Assembly: GCF_003207825.1 (NCBI RefSeq)
Contig: NZ_NKTY01000006.1
Coordinates: 62,001 to 126,000, forward strand
Source: Komagataeibacter saccharivorans
Lineage (GTDB): Bacteria; Pseudomonadota; Alphaproteobacteria; Acetobacterales; Acetobacteraceae
Reading direction: 5' to 3'
Length of the DNA stretch: 64,000 bases
In this document: one piece after another, positions 47,638 to 56,669 of the stretch
How positions within the stretch are numbered: the first letter of the stretch is position 1
How the letters are laid out: every line of letters starts with the position of its first letter
Made by a program: the position numbers and the translations under genes
The notes under the pieces: generated by a model
What the model saw: the letters and a program-made list of their open reading frames with translations, nothing else
Told to the model about the DNA's origin: nothing
The model's database searches: none

Positions 47638-49005
47638 ATGAATACCCAGACAGATACCGTAGTATCCTCCCCGGCTTCTTCCATGTCGACAGCCGTCATT
47701 CTCGCCGCGGGCCGGGGCACGCGCATGAAATCGGAACGGCCCAAGGTCATGCATCCGCTGGCCGGGCAGCCCATGCTGCGTTACCTGATCGATAACGCAG
47801 CGCAGGTATTTGACCGGATCGTTGTGGTTGTCGGTCCCGGCATGGAGGATGTGGCCGCCCTTGCCGCGCCTCATGCCGTGGTGGTCCAGCATGACCGGCT
47901 TGGCACGGGCCATGCGGCACGACAGGCGGAAGAAGCATTCGGGACCGGGGATGTCGCGGTGCTGTATGGTGATAACCCGCTTATCACGTCAGGCACGATG
48001 CGCGCGCTGCTGGAGCGCAAACGGCGCGATGATACGGCGCTGGCCCTTCTGGCCATGGAACCGGCTGATCCGGGGCGGTATGGCCGTGTCGTCATGCAGG
48101 ATGATCAGGTCACGAGCATTGTGGAATGGGCTGATGCCAATGAGCAGGAACGTGCCATCGGCCTGTGCAACGCCGGTGTGCTGTGCGCCAGTGCGGGCGA
48201 TTTCCGCCGCTGGCTGTCTGAAATCCGCAACGACAACGCACAGGGCGAATATTATCTGGGCGACGTGGTGGCGTGCGCCGTAGCCGACGGAGGCCGCGTG
48301 CGGGCTGTCGTAGCACCCGAGGATGAGTTGCGGGGCATCAATTCCCGCGCCGAACTGGCCATGGCGGAAGCCTGCGTGCAGGCCCGGCTGCGTCAGGCGG
48401 TCATGGCGGCAGGCACGACCCTGATTGCACCCGATACCGTTTTTCTGTGCGTGGATACGGTGCTGGAACCTGATACGGTTGTCCACCCGCATGTGGTGTT
48501 CGGCCCCGGCGTGCATATACGGCGCGGCACGGAAATCCATGCCTTTTCCCATGTCGAAGGCGCTGTTGTCGGTCCGGACGCCAGTATCGGCCCCTATGCC
48601 CGCCTGCGCCCCGGAAGTGATGTGGGTGAGGGCGCGCGCGTAGGCAACTTTGTGGAAATCAAGGCCACGACGCTGGGGGCCGGGGCCAAGGCCAGTCACC
48701 TGACCTATCTGGGCAACGCCACGGTGGGTAGTGGGGCCAATATCGGCGCGGGCACCATTACCTGCAATTATGATGGCGTGTTCAAGCACCAGACGGAAAT
48801 CGGGGCCGACAGCTTCATCGGCTCGGATTCGGTGCTGGTGGCCCCGGTAAGGGTGGGCGATGGTGTCATCACGGCTGCAGGCAGCGTGATCACGCAGGAC
48901 GTGCCTGACGGGGCCATGGCCTTTGGTCGTGCCCGCCAGTCCAACAGGGACGGATATGCGCAGGCATTCCGTCAAAAACTGAAGAACAAGAAGGAACAGG
49001 GCTGA
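47638..49005 (+). CDS. glmU: Bifunctional UDP-N-acetylglucosamine pyrophosphorylase / glucosamine-1-phosphate N-acetyltransferase
   Basis: 455 residues from MNTQTDTV. Starts at 47572 and 47683 are also open, the latter beginning just before the conserved AVILAAGRGTRMKSERPKVMHPL. The N-terminal nucleotidyltransferase includes LYGDNPLITS; the C-terminal left-handed beta helix of hexapeptide repeats includes VGNFVEIKATTLGAGAKASH and GAGTITCNYDG. It makes UDP-GlcNAc for peptidoglycan and lipopolysaccharide. Its stop overlaps the glmS start (TGATG), so supply of glucosamine 6-phosphate and its use are coupled. Confidence 0.95.
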   Translation: MNTQTDTVVSSPASSMSTAVILAAGRGTRMKSERPKVMHPLAGQPMLRYLIDNAAQVFDRIVVVVGPGMEDVAALAAPHAVVVQHDRLGTGHAARQAEEAFGTGDVAVLYGDNPLITSGTMRALLERKRRDDTALALLAMEPADPGRYGRVVMQDDQVTSIVEWADANEQERAIGLCNAGVLCASAGDFRRWLSEIRNDNAQGEYYLGDVVACAVADGGRVRAVVAPEDELRGINSRAELAMAEACVQARLRQAVMAAGTTLIAPDTVFLCVDTVLEPDTVVHPHVVFGPGVHIRRGTEIHAFSHVEGAVVGPDASIGPYARLRPGSDVGEGARVGNFVEIKATTLGAGAKASHLTYLGNATVGSGANIGAGTITCNYDGVFKHQTEIGADSFIGSDSVLVAPVRVGDGVITAAGSVITQDVPDGAMAFGRARQSNRDGYAQAFRQKLKNKKEQG

Positions 49006-50828
49006 TGTGTGGCATAGTAGGGGTTGTCGGCAGCAATCAGGCCACGCCGGTTATTTTTGATGCCCTGCGCCGTCTGGAATATCGTGGTTACGATTCCGCT
49101 GGCATCGCGACACTGGAACACGGGCTGGTCGAACGACGTCGCGCGGCGGGCAAGCTGGACCATCTGGCGACCCTGCTGGCACGCATGCCGCTGCCCGGCG
49201 TGACAGGTATCGGGCATACGCGCTGGGCCACCCATGGCGCGCCCACGGAAAACAATGCCCACCCGCACGGGACGGAACGGGTTTCGGTCGTGCATAATGG
49301 CATTATCGAGAATTTCGAGGAACTGCGCCGAGAGCTTGAAGAAGCAGGTCAGGTTTTCTCCACCGAAACCGACAGCGAAACCATTGCGCAACTGGTGGAC
49401 TACCACCTTCAGCGCGGCCTTTCCCCGCGTGAGGCCGCGCATGCCTGCCTGAAACGGCTCGAAGGGGCCTACGCACTGGCCATGATCTTCGCCGGTCACG
49501 ATGGCATGGTGATCGGCGCGCGCCACGGCGCCCCGCTGGTGGTCGGTTTTGGCGATAACGAGATGTTCCTTGGTTCGGACAGCCTCGCCCTCGCGCCGCT
49601 GACCCGCCGCATCGCTTATCTGGATGATGGCGACTGGGCGGTGATCACACGCGAAGGGGCCACGTTCTTTGACATGGCGGGCAATCAGGTCGATCGCCCG
49701 ATCAAGGTGACCGCGCTGATCGCAGCCGCCGTGGGCAAGGACGGCTACCGGCATTACATGGAAAAGGAACTGCACGAACATCCGGTCGTGATCGGCCAGA
49801 CCCTGCAGCGCCTGATCGACCCGGCGACCCGCCGGGTCGTGATGCCCGAACTGCCCTTCGACCTTGCCAGCGTGCCGCGCGCGGTGGTGACGGCCTGCGG
49901 GTCCGCTTTTTATGCAGGCATGATCGGACGGTACTGGATCGAACAGTATGGCCGCCTGCCTGTCGATATCGATGTGGCGAGCGAGATGCGCTACCGCAAT
50001 CCGCCACTGGCGCAGGGTGGGCTCGGGCTGCTCATTTCCCAGTCCGGTGAGACGGCGGACACGCTCGCCGCCCTGCGCGGCATGCGCGCCGCCGGTCAGC
50101 ACATCGTATCGGTGCTGAATGTTGAGCAGAGCACCATGGCGCGGGAAAGCGACGCCGTACTGGGCACCGTGGCCGGGCCTGAAATCTCGGTCGCCAGCAC
50201 CAAGGCCTTTACTGCGCAGCTTTCCGTGCTGGCCTGCCTGACCATTGCCCTTGGCCGTGCACGGGGACTGCTGGATGCGACACAGGAAGAAAGCATGGTC
50301 ACGCACCTGCTCGACCTGCCCAGCAAGGCGACGGAAGTGTTCGAACGGCATGACGAAATCCGCCGCATGGCCGCCATCGTGGCCGAAGCGCGCGATGTCC
50401 TCTATCTGGGGCGGGGGGCAATGTTCCCCGTAGCCCTTGAGGGGGCGCTGAAGCTCAAGGAAATTTCCTATATCCATGCGGAAGCCTATGCGGCGGGCGA
50501 AATGAAGCATGGCCCCATCTCGCTGATCGACAGCACGGTGCCGGTCGTGGCGACGGTGCCTTCGGGACCGCTGTTCGACAAGACCCTGTCCAACCTGCAG
50601 GAAGCCAAAGCCCGTGGTGGCCGCCTGCTGGTGTTTACGGATATGGAGGGCGCGCCCCGCCTGCGCGATATTGCGGAATGTGTGGTGGCGATTCCGACGG
50701 TTGATGAATTCGTGGCCCCGATCCTGCAGACCATTCCCGTGCAGATACTGGCCTATGAGGTGGCACTGCTGCGGGGCACGGATGTGGACCAGCCGCGCAA
50801 CCTGGCGAAATCCGTCACTGTTGAATAG
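49005..50828 (+). CDS. glmS: Glutamine-fructose-6-phosphate aminotransferase (isomerizing)
   Basis: 607 residues. Catalytic Cys2 in MCGIVGVVGS, glutaminase motifs GYDSAGI and GIGHTRWATHGAPTENNAHPH, and two SIS domains (SQSGETADTLAALR; HAEAYAAGEMKHGPISL) with C-terminal NLAKSVTVE. It converts fructose 6-phosphate and glutamine to glucosamine 6-phosphate. No glmS ribozyme would be expected, and the one-base overlap with glmU leaves no space for one. Confidence 0.97.
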   Translation: MCGIVGVVGSNQATPVIFDALRRLEYRGYDSAGIATLEHGLVERRRAAGKLDHLATLLARMPLPGVTGIGHTRWATHGAPTENNAHPHGTERVSVVHNGIIENFEELRRELEEAGQVFSTETDSETIAQLVDYHLQRGLSPREAAHACLKRLEGAYALAMIFAGHDGMVIGARHGAPLVVGFGDNEMFLGSDSLALAPLTRRIAYLDDGDWAVITREGATFFDMAGNQVDRPIKVTALIAAAVGKDGYRHYMEKELHEHPVVIGQTLQRLIDPATRRVVMPELPFDLASVPRAVVTACGSAFYAGMIGRYWIEQYGRLPVDIDVASEMRYRNPPLAQGGLGLLISQSGETADTLAALRGMRAAGQHIVSVLNVEQSTMARESDAVLGTVAGPEISVASTKAFTAQLSVLACLTIALGRARGLLDATQEESMVTHLLDLPSKATEVFERHDEIRRMAAIVAEARDVLYLGRGAMFPVALEGALKLKEISYIHAEAYAAGEMKHGPISLIDSTVPVVATVPSGPLFDKTLSNLQEAKARGGRLLVFTDMEGAPRLRDIAECVVAIPTVDEFVAPILQTIPVQILAYEVALLRGTDVDQPRNLAKSVTVE

Positions 50829-50893
50829 ACACAGACGCTTAACAGGCACACTGTGCGGCGAACACGATCTATCTGAACAGGGGCATCAGGCAC

Positions 50894-51889
50894 ATGGCAG
50901 AACAAACGGCATTCTCCCCCGCGGCGGGTCCGTCTGTCCTTGTGCGTGGGGCGGGGGTTTCCGGGCTGACTGCTGCCGTAACACTGGCGGAACGGGGCGC
51001 GCGGGTTCATGTGCATGAACACGGGGCCCGTGTCGGTTCTGGTGCGTCGTGGTACGCCGGGGGCATGCTGGCACCATGGTGCGAGGCTGAATCCGCCACG
51101 CGGGAGGTAACGGAGCAGTCCCTTTCCTCCCTCGACTGGTGGGACGCGCATGTGCCCGGTGTGACGCGCAATGGCACCCTTGTTCTGGCGCCCGCGCGTG
51201 ACGTGCGCGAAGTCGCGCGTTTCGGGCGGCGGACATCCCATTTTTCCACCATTGGTGAAGCGGGAATCACGGAACTGGAACCCGATCTGGCGGACCGTTT
51301 TTCCACGGGCCTGTTCTTTGCCGGTGAGGGCCATGTGAACCCGCGTGATGCGCTGGCCGCGCTCGCGGCCCGTCTTGTTGATCTGGGGGGACGGATCACG
51401 TTCGACGTGCCCCGGACGGCCGGGACAGGCGGATATGACTGGGTAGTGGACTGCACGGGGATTGCCGCGCGTGACCAGATGGCGGACATGCGCGGTGTCC
51501 GGGGCGAGATGCTGCTGCTGCGCTGCCCGGATGTAACGCTGCACCGTCCCGTGCGCATGCTTCATCCGCGCATACCCATTTATATCGTGCCGCGTGCTGA
51601 CCATGTATACATGGTAGGTGCCACGATGATCGAAAGCGAAAACGCGGGGCCCATGACCCTGCGGTCGATGGCGGAAATGCTGGGCGCGGTCTACGCCCTT
51701 CATCCCGCCTTTGGCGAAGCGGAAATACTGGAAACCGGCACCGGCCTGCGTCCGTCCTTTCCCGACAATATGCCTGCGGTCAGGCGGGAAGGGCGGCATA
51801 TCCACATCAATGGAATGTACCGGCACGGTTTCCTGCTCTCACCCGTCCGGGCAGCCGATGCGGCCGATATCGTGTTCGGTAACGGGTGA
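50894..51889 (+). CDS. thiO: FAD-dependent glycine oxidase ThiO
   Basis: 331 residues. VLVRGAGVSGLTAAVTLAERG is the FAD Rossmann motif; GSGASWYAGGMLAPWCEAE is the DAO-family segment, and the C-terminal GLRPSFPDNMP and GMYRHGFLLSPVRA match ThiO. It oxidises glycine to the imine used as the C2-N3 donor for thiazole in aerobic thiamine synthesis. First gene of thiO-thiS-thiG-thiE, 65 bases after glmS; no TPP riboswitch motif is seen in that short gap. Confidence 0.9.
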   Translation: MAEQTAFSPAAGPSVLVRGAGVSGLTAAVTLAERGARVHVHEHGARVGSGASWYAGGMLAPWCEAESATREVTEQSLSSLDWWDAHVPGVTRNGTLVLAPARDVREVARFGRRTSHFSTIGEAGITELEPDLADRFSTGLFFAGEGHVNPRDALAALAARLVDLGGRITFDVPRTAGTGGYDWVVDCTGIAARDQMADMRGVRGEMLLLRCPDVTLHRPVRMLHPRIPIYIVPRADHVYMVGATMIESENAGPMTLRSMAEMLGAVYALHPAFGEAEILETGTGLRPSFPDNMPAVRREGRHIHINGMYRHGFLLSPVRAADAADIVFGNG

Positions 51890-51899
51890 TACCTCCCGC

Positions 51900-51906
51900 A
51901 AAGGAG
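51900..51906 (+). promoter_or_regulatory. Ribosome binding site deciding the thiS start
   Basis: AAAGGAG lies six bases before the ATG at 51913 but directly abuts the earlier in-frame ATG at 51907, so 51913 is favoured. Confidence 0.6.
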
Positions 51907-51912
51907 ATGGAC

Positions 51913-52113
51913 ATGCAGATTCTGGTAAATGACGAACGCCACGACGTAAGGGCGCCCACGCTTGCGGCGTTGCTGGACGAACTGGGCTATCAGAGCACGG
52001 CCCGCGTGGCGACAGCGGTTGATGGCAGCTTTGTCGCGGCGGGCAGGCGGGCATCCATGCCCCTGCATGAAGGCGCGCGGGTGGAAATCCTGGCCCCGAT
52101 GCAGGGAGGATAA
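51913..52113 (+). CDS. thiS: Sulfur carrier protein ThiS
   Basis: 66 residues of ubiquitin-like fold starting [12 protein letters not shown] and ending in the required Gly-Gly (APMQGG), which becomes the thiocarboxylate that donates sulfur to thiazole. LDELGYQ and VAVNG-like [10 protein letters not shown] segments fit the family. It lies between thiO and thiG. Confidence 0.92.
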   Translation: MQILVNDERHDVRAPTLAALLDELGYQSTARVATAVDGSFVAAGRRASMPLHEGARVEILAPMQGG

Positions 52114-52118
52114 AGACA

Positions 52119-52889
52119 ATGACCCTTTTCTACGGCACCGAACTGGCGTCGCGCCTCATGCTGGGCACGGCGCAGTACCCATCGCCCGAAATCCTGACGG
52201 ATGCGGTCCGTCGCGCCGGTGCGGGGGTGGTGACGGTTTCCCTGCGGCGGGAGGCGGCGCACGCACGGGCGGGGCAGTCATTCTGGGAACTGATCCGCGC
52301 CCTTGGCGTGCCGGTCCTGCCCAATACGGCGGGCTGTCATACGGCCCGTGAGGCCGTAACCACCGCGCAGATGGCGCGTGAGGTATTCGGAACGAACTGG
52401 ATCAAACTGGAGGTGATCGGCGAATCCGACACCCTGCAGCCAGACATGTTCGCACTGGTTGAGGCCGCGCGTATTCTGACGGAAGATGGCTTCAACGTCT
52501 TTCCCTACATGACCGAGGATCTGGTGGGGGCGGAACGTCTGCTGCGCGCGGGATGCGAAGTCCTGATGCCATGGGGCGCGCCCATCGGTTCGGGCAAGGG
52601 ACTGAACAACCTGTTCGGCCTGCGGGCGCTGCGGGCGCATTTTCCCGATGTGCCGATGGTGGTCGATGCCGGTATCGGCGTGCCCTCCCACGCGGCACAG
52701 GCGATGGAACTGGGATATGACGCGGTCCTGATCAATACCGCGGTCGCCAGGGCTGGTGATCCGGCGCAGATGGCCCGTGCCTTCGCCATGGCGGTGGAAG
52801 CCGGGCGCATGGCCTATCTGGCCGATCCGATGGAAGAGCGTGATATGGCGGTGCCTTCCACCCCCGTCATCGGGCAGGCGGTGTTATGA
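52119..52889 (+). CDS. thiG: Thiazole synthase
   Basis: 256 residues, TIM barrel. [57 protein letters not shown] and [18 protein letters not shown] are family motifs; the Schiff-base lysine is in the IKLEV segment. It joins deoxyxylulose 5-phosphate, ThiS thiocarboxylate and the ThiO imine into thiazole phosphate. Its stop overlaps the thiE start as ATGA. Confidence 0.95.
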   Translation: MTLFYGTELASRLMLGTAQYPSPEILTDAVRRAGAGVVTVSLRREAAHARAGQSFWELIRALGVPVLPNTAGCHTAREAVTTAQMAREVFGTNWIKLEVIGESDTLQPDMFALVEAARILTEDGFNVFPYMTEDLVGAERLLRAGCEVLMPWGAPIGSGKGLNNLFGLRALRAHFPDVPMVVDAGIGVPSHAAQAMELGYDAVLINTAVARAGDPAQMARAFAMAVEAGRMAYLADPMEERDMAVPSTPVIGQAVL

Positions 52890-53506
52890 GCATGCCGCTT
52901 CCCTCACGGATCTACCCGGTGGTGGACACGGCGGACTGGGTTGCGCGTCTGGGGCAGGCGGGCGCCAGCCTGATCCAGTTGCGGCTGAAGGATATGGCGA
53001 TGGATGACCTGCGCCGGGAAATCCGTGCGGGTATCGGTCATGCGCGTCAGTACGGCGTCTGTCTGGTCGTGAATGATTACTGGCGCATCGCGATTGAGGA
53101 AGGGGTGGATTACATCCATCTGGGTCAGGAAGATCTGGACACGGCCGACCTGACCGCCATCCGTGCGGCTGGAATCCGGCTGGGTGTCAGCACGCACAGC
53201 GATGCGGAACTGGAACGTGCGCTTTCCGTGGTGCCCGATTATGTGGCGTTGGGGCCGGTATGGCCGACCAGACTGAAAAAAATGCCATGGGGACCGCAGG
53301 GCACGGCAAAGCTGAACTCGTGGAAACAGCGCATCGGATCGATTCCGCTGGTTGCGATCGGGGGTGTGACGCTGGAGCGCGCGCCGCTGTGCCTGTCTGC
53401 CGGAGCGGACTGTGTTGCCGCCGTGTCCGACTTCATCCGCATGCCCGACCCGGAAGGGCAGGTGAAGGCATGGCTTCATGCCACGTCGGATACGGCCTGC
53501 GTATGA
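52886..53506 (+). CDS. thiE: Thiamine-phosphate synthase
   Basis: 206 residues. [55 protein letters not shown] and AIGGV are the ThiE barrel motifs for binding hydroxymethylpyrimidine diphosphate and thiazole phosphate, which it joins to thiamine monophosphate. It overlaps thiG by four bases. thiC and thiD are not in the window. Confidence 0.92.
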   Translation: MSMPLPSRIYPVVDTADWVARLGQAGASLIQLRLKDMAMDDLRREIRAGIGHARQYGVCLVVNDYWRIAIEEGVDYIHLGQEDLDTADLTAIRAAGIRLGVSTHSDAELERALSVVPDYVALGPVWPTRLKKMPWGPQGTAKLNSWKQRIGSIPLVAIGGVTLERAPLCLSAGADCVAAVSDFIRMPDPEGQVKAWLHATSDTACV

Positions 53507-53570
53507 AAAACGGACGGCAATGTGATATGGACCGTGTTGTTAATGCAACTTCTGTGTGGCATTATTGATA

Positions 53571-53583
53571 CTCGATTATCGAG
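53571..53583. repeat. Small palindrome upstream of the antiporter gene
   Basis: CTCGAT-T-ATCGAG is a perfect 6 bp palindrome 145 bases before the antiporter start; a related half TTCGATAATC occurs at 53618-53627. It may be an operator, but the arms are short. Confidence 0.3.
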
Positions 53584-53728
53584 GGCGACGGAAAACATCT
53601 TTCTCATCCGGGCGTTGGTTCGATAATCCGGTTTCTACCGCTCTGTAACACAATGGACATAATCTGTTCATGGTCAGCCGGTAGGATAAGGCTATAATTA
53701 TGATATGGCCGAAAGTTGAGGGTTTTGA

Positions 53729-56353
53729 ATGGAGATAGCGGGTCTGGCAGCAATTCTGATGGCTATTGCCGTGCTGCTTGTTGTGGTCAGCGCGGTCCAG
53801 CCGCTTGCCCGCCGTCTGGAACTGTCGGAAACCGTTCTGCTTGCCATCGTGGGCATCGTGATCGGTGGCGCGGCCGATCTGGTGCTGCGCAATACCCATC
53901 TGGAAATTTTCAGCGGGGCTGCGGAAACGCTTCTGGATTTTCCGCTTAACAGCGAAGCCTTCCTGCTGATCTTCCTGCCCATACTGGTGTTCCAGGGCGC
54001 GCTGGGCATTGATGTGCGCAGACTTGCGCATGAAACCGCGACCGTCCTGCTTCTGGCCGTCGTGGCCGTTGCCGTCTCCACCGCCACCATCGGGTTCGCG
54101 CTCTATCCCTTTGCGGGTGTGCCGCTGGCGGTGTGCCTGCTGCTGGGCTCGATCGTAGCGACGACAGACCCATCCGCCGTGGCGGGGATCTTCAAGGAAA
54201 TCGGGGCCGCCAGCCGCCTGACCCGCCTTGTGGAGGGGGAGGCGCTGCTGAATGACGCCGCCGCGATTTCCATTTTCACCATCCTGCTTGGCTCCATCAC
54301 CTCGCATCACAAGATCATGCTGGGTGGCGCGGTGCTGGAGTTCCTTGTCTCCTTCATCGGCGCCCTGATTATCGGTATCGTATTCGGGCGGCTCACGCTC
54401 ATGATGATCCCCGCACTGGGTGCGGCCCCGGCGGCGGAGGTGACGCTGACCGTGGCGCTGCCTTACCTGTCTTACATCGTGTGTGATGAATTCCTCGGTT
54501 TTTCAGGCGTGGTGGCGACGGCGGCTTCGGGCCTGACCATTTCCATTTACGGTCCGTCCACCTTCCGGCCCCAGACATGGCGGTTCCTTAACGAACTATG
54601 GCAGCAGCTTGTCTTCTGGGCGGGATCGCTGGTGTTCGTGCTGGCATCCATGCTGGTGCCCCGCCTGCTGGTGGGCATGACGCGGTGGGACTGCGTGCTG
54701 ATCCTGCTGGCCGCCGGCGCAGGGCTGCTGGCCCGTGGGGCCGTGGTGTTCGGCATGTTGCCCATCCTTGCCGCCACCAAGCTGTCACCGCCCGTGCCGA
54801 CACCGTTCAAGGTAACGATGGTATGGGGTGGACTGCGTGGGGCCATTACGCTGGCGCTGGCGCTGGCCGTGACGGAAAACGAGCACGTCTCCAGCAGCAT
54901 CGCGCATTTTATCGGTATCATCGCAACGGGCTTCGTGCTGATTACGCTGTTCGTGAACGGGCTGTCGCTGCGGTATCTGGTGCTGTTCCTCAAACTGGAC
55001 CAGCTACCTGCCATCGATCAGGCGCTACGGCACCAGATCCTTGCCATCGGGCTTGGAGAAGTGCGCGACCAGACGCGTGAGGTCGCGGGTGAACTGGGCT
55101 TCTCCCCTACCGTAACCGGCACGGTGGTGGATGTGCTTGATCGCCGCGTCCATGCGGAAGAACAGGCCAACACATTCGATACCGCGCTGGGTGACCGGCA
55201 GCGCGTGACGCTGGCCCTGATCGTCATCGCCAACCGGGAGCGTTCCATCCTGCTGGACCTGTTCCGCATACAGGGCCTGTCGCGGCGGGTGATGGAAACG
55301 CTGCTGCGTTCCGCCGAGGCAATGGTCGATGGCGCGCGTCTCGAAGGGCGTTTCGGCTATGTGCGCGCGCTGCGGCGCAGGCTGCGGCCATCGCTGCGCT
55401 TCCGTATCGCGCAGATGATCCATCACCGTTTCAATTTCGATACGCCGCTCATGTACTGCATGACGGAACGCTTCGAGATGCTGATGATCGCCTATTTCGT
55501 ATCCCTGTCGCTGACGCGTTTCATGCGCCAGCGCATGGAGCCGACACTGGGCCACCGTATCAGCGAGATCGTGGGCGAAGTGCTGGACCGGCAGTGCAAA
55601 CTGCTTGATGAAGCGCTCCAGACCCTGCGACTGCATTATCATGGCTATTCCGAGGCACTGGAAAACCGGATGCTGCGCCAGATCGCCCTGCGTCTGGAAG
55701 AGGAAAAATACGATACGCTGATGTCCGAATCGTTGCTGAGCGAAGAACTGCACCGCGAACTGCACCGCGATGTCGGTCATCGGCGCGAGCAGCTTGATTT
55801 CAGGCTGAAATTCAACATCCGTGCCGGTATTGAAAGCCGTATCCGCAACTTCCCCCTGTTTGAAGGGGTTGCCGATGGCGTGCTGCATGACATCGCCATG
55901 AAAATGTCCCTTCACTTCACGTCCCCCGGTGAACGGCTGTACCGGCAGGGGCAGAGCGTGCGCACGGTCTATTTCATCAGTGCCGGACTGGCGGAAACCC
56001 ATTTCCCCAAACATGATGTGCGCTTCGGCGCAGGCGCGGTGCTGGGTGCGGAAGAAGCGCTTCGTGGCGGGCGCGTGGCCGCGACCTGCCGGTCGTTGCA
56101 GTTTGGCCACTTCATGACCATGAGCGCCCGGGATTTCTGCAAGCTGGTTGCTGATTATCCGCGTATCGGGGAAAACCTTGAACGGATCGTGCAGGCCTGT
56201 GCCAAGGGTGAACTGCCCGATGCGGCCCTGCTGCCGCAGGATGGGGAGGCGGAAGACGTTGCCACGCCTTCATACGACGCCATCGCCCTGGCCACGGCAC
56301 CGGTCAACCGGGCGATCCCCGTCAAGCAGGATAGTCAGGCGACCGATGCCTGA
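53729..56353 (+). CDS. CPA1-type sodium/proton antiporter with cyclic-nucleotide-binding-like tail
   Basis: 874 residues. The first about 420 residues hold roughly 12 membrane helices with CPA1 motifs FLPILVFQGALGIDV, ATTDPSAVAGIFKEIGAASRL, EGEALLNDAAAISIFTILLG and VWGGLRGAITLALALAV. A long cytoplasmic region follows, and about 705-820 resemble a cyclic-nucleotide-binding domain (FPLFEGVADGVLHDIAMKM, GERLYRQGQSVRTVYFISAGLAE). The phosphate-binding cassette is not clearly conserved, so ligand binding is uncertain. Exchange of Na+ or K+ for H+ at the inner membrane fits an acid-producing bacterium. GAGGG precedes the ATG. Confidence 0.88.
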   Translation: MEIAGLAAILMAIAVLLVVVSAVQPLARRLELSETVLLAIVGIVIGGAADLVLRNTHLEIFSGAAETLLDFPLNSEAFLLIFLPILVFQGALGIDVRRLAHETATVLLLAVVAVAVSTATIGFALYPFAGVPLAVCLLLGSIVATTDPSAVAGIFKEIGAASRLTRLVEGEALLNDAAAISIFTILLGSITSHHKIMLGGAVLEFLVSFIGALIIGIVFGRLTLMMIPALGAAPAAEVTLTVALPYLSYIVCDEFLGFSGVVATAASGLTISIYGPSTFRPQTWRFLNELWQQLVFWAGSLVFVLASMLVPRLLVGMTRWDCVLILLAAGAGLLARGAVVFGMLPILAATKLSPPVPTPFKVTMVWGGLRGAITLALALAVTENEHVSSSIAHFIGIIATGFVLITLFVNGLSLRYLVLFLKLDQLPAIDQALRHQILAIGLGEVRDQTREVAGELGFSPTVTGTVVDVLDRRVHAEEQANTFDTALGDRQRVTLALIVIANRERSILLDLFRIQGLSRRVMETLLRSAEAMVDGARLEGRFGYVRALRRRLRPSLRFRIAQMIHHRFNFDTPLMYCMTERFEMLMIAYFVSLSLTRFMRQRMEPTLGHRISEIVGEVLDRQCKLLDEALQTLRLHYHGYSEALENRMLRQIALRLEEEKYDTLMSESLLSEELHRELHRDVGHRREQLDFRLKFNIRAGIESRIRNFPLFEGVADGVLHDIAMKMSLHFTSPGERLYRQGQSVRTVYFISAGLAETHFPKHDVRFGAGAVLGAEEALRGGRVAATCRSLQFGHFMTMSARDFCKLVADYPRIGENLERIVQACAKGELPDAALLPQDGEAEDVATPSYDAIALATAPVNRAIPVKQDSQATDA

Positions 56354-56669
56354 CATTCATCCTGCGTAATAGACGCCTGCTGAAAGCCTGAAGCTAAGCG
56401 CGGGTGTGTTCGATCCGGCGTGGCGGGAAAAGAGAGCCTGAATAAAAAACACGACAGGTTTTGGGGTGCCGCCTTTTTTCAAAAAGGCGGCGTTTTTGGT
56501 GAAGCTTCTTGAAAAAAAGCTTCACCAAAAAACGTCCTGATGCATTCCAGACAGATCTCTGCGCGTGCGAGATAGATGAAACCCCGGTGAGGGAAACGGT
56601 ATGCAGGCGCCTGTGTTCCGGATTGCTACCGCCGGGGCTTCCGGTGTGAAAGCAGAGGGCTACGGACCT
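56354..56669. other. Intergenic region with twin-hairpin element
   Basis: 316 bases between convergent genes. No open frame is convincing. It contains the two adjacent hairpins at 56468-56534 described separately; the rest shows nothing recognisable. Confidence 0.55.
56468..56534. repeat. Twin-hairpin intergenic element
   Basis: Hairpin 1 is an 11 bp perfect inverted repeat (56468-56478 and 56481-56491, loop TC). Hairpin 2 is a 15 bp perfect inverted repeat (56493-56507 and 56517-56531, loop 9). Each has A/T-runs at one end of the stem and G+C or GGTGAAGC at the other. Hairpin 1 is followed by TTTTT on the plus strand, so it can terminate the antiporter gene. The style matches repeated extragenic palindromes I recall from this genus, but no second copy is in the window. 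Confidence 0.7.

Noticed and set aside
48972-50849. 625-codon minus-strand open frame opposite glmS
   Set aside because: Shadow of glmS with His/Gln/Arg-rich composition typical of antisense translation.
50829-50893. TPP riboswitch before thiO
   Set aside because: The gap is 65 bases and the aptamer consensus strings are missing.
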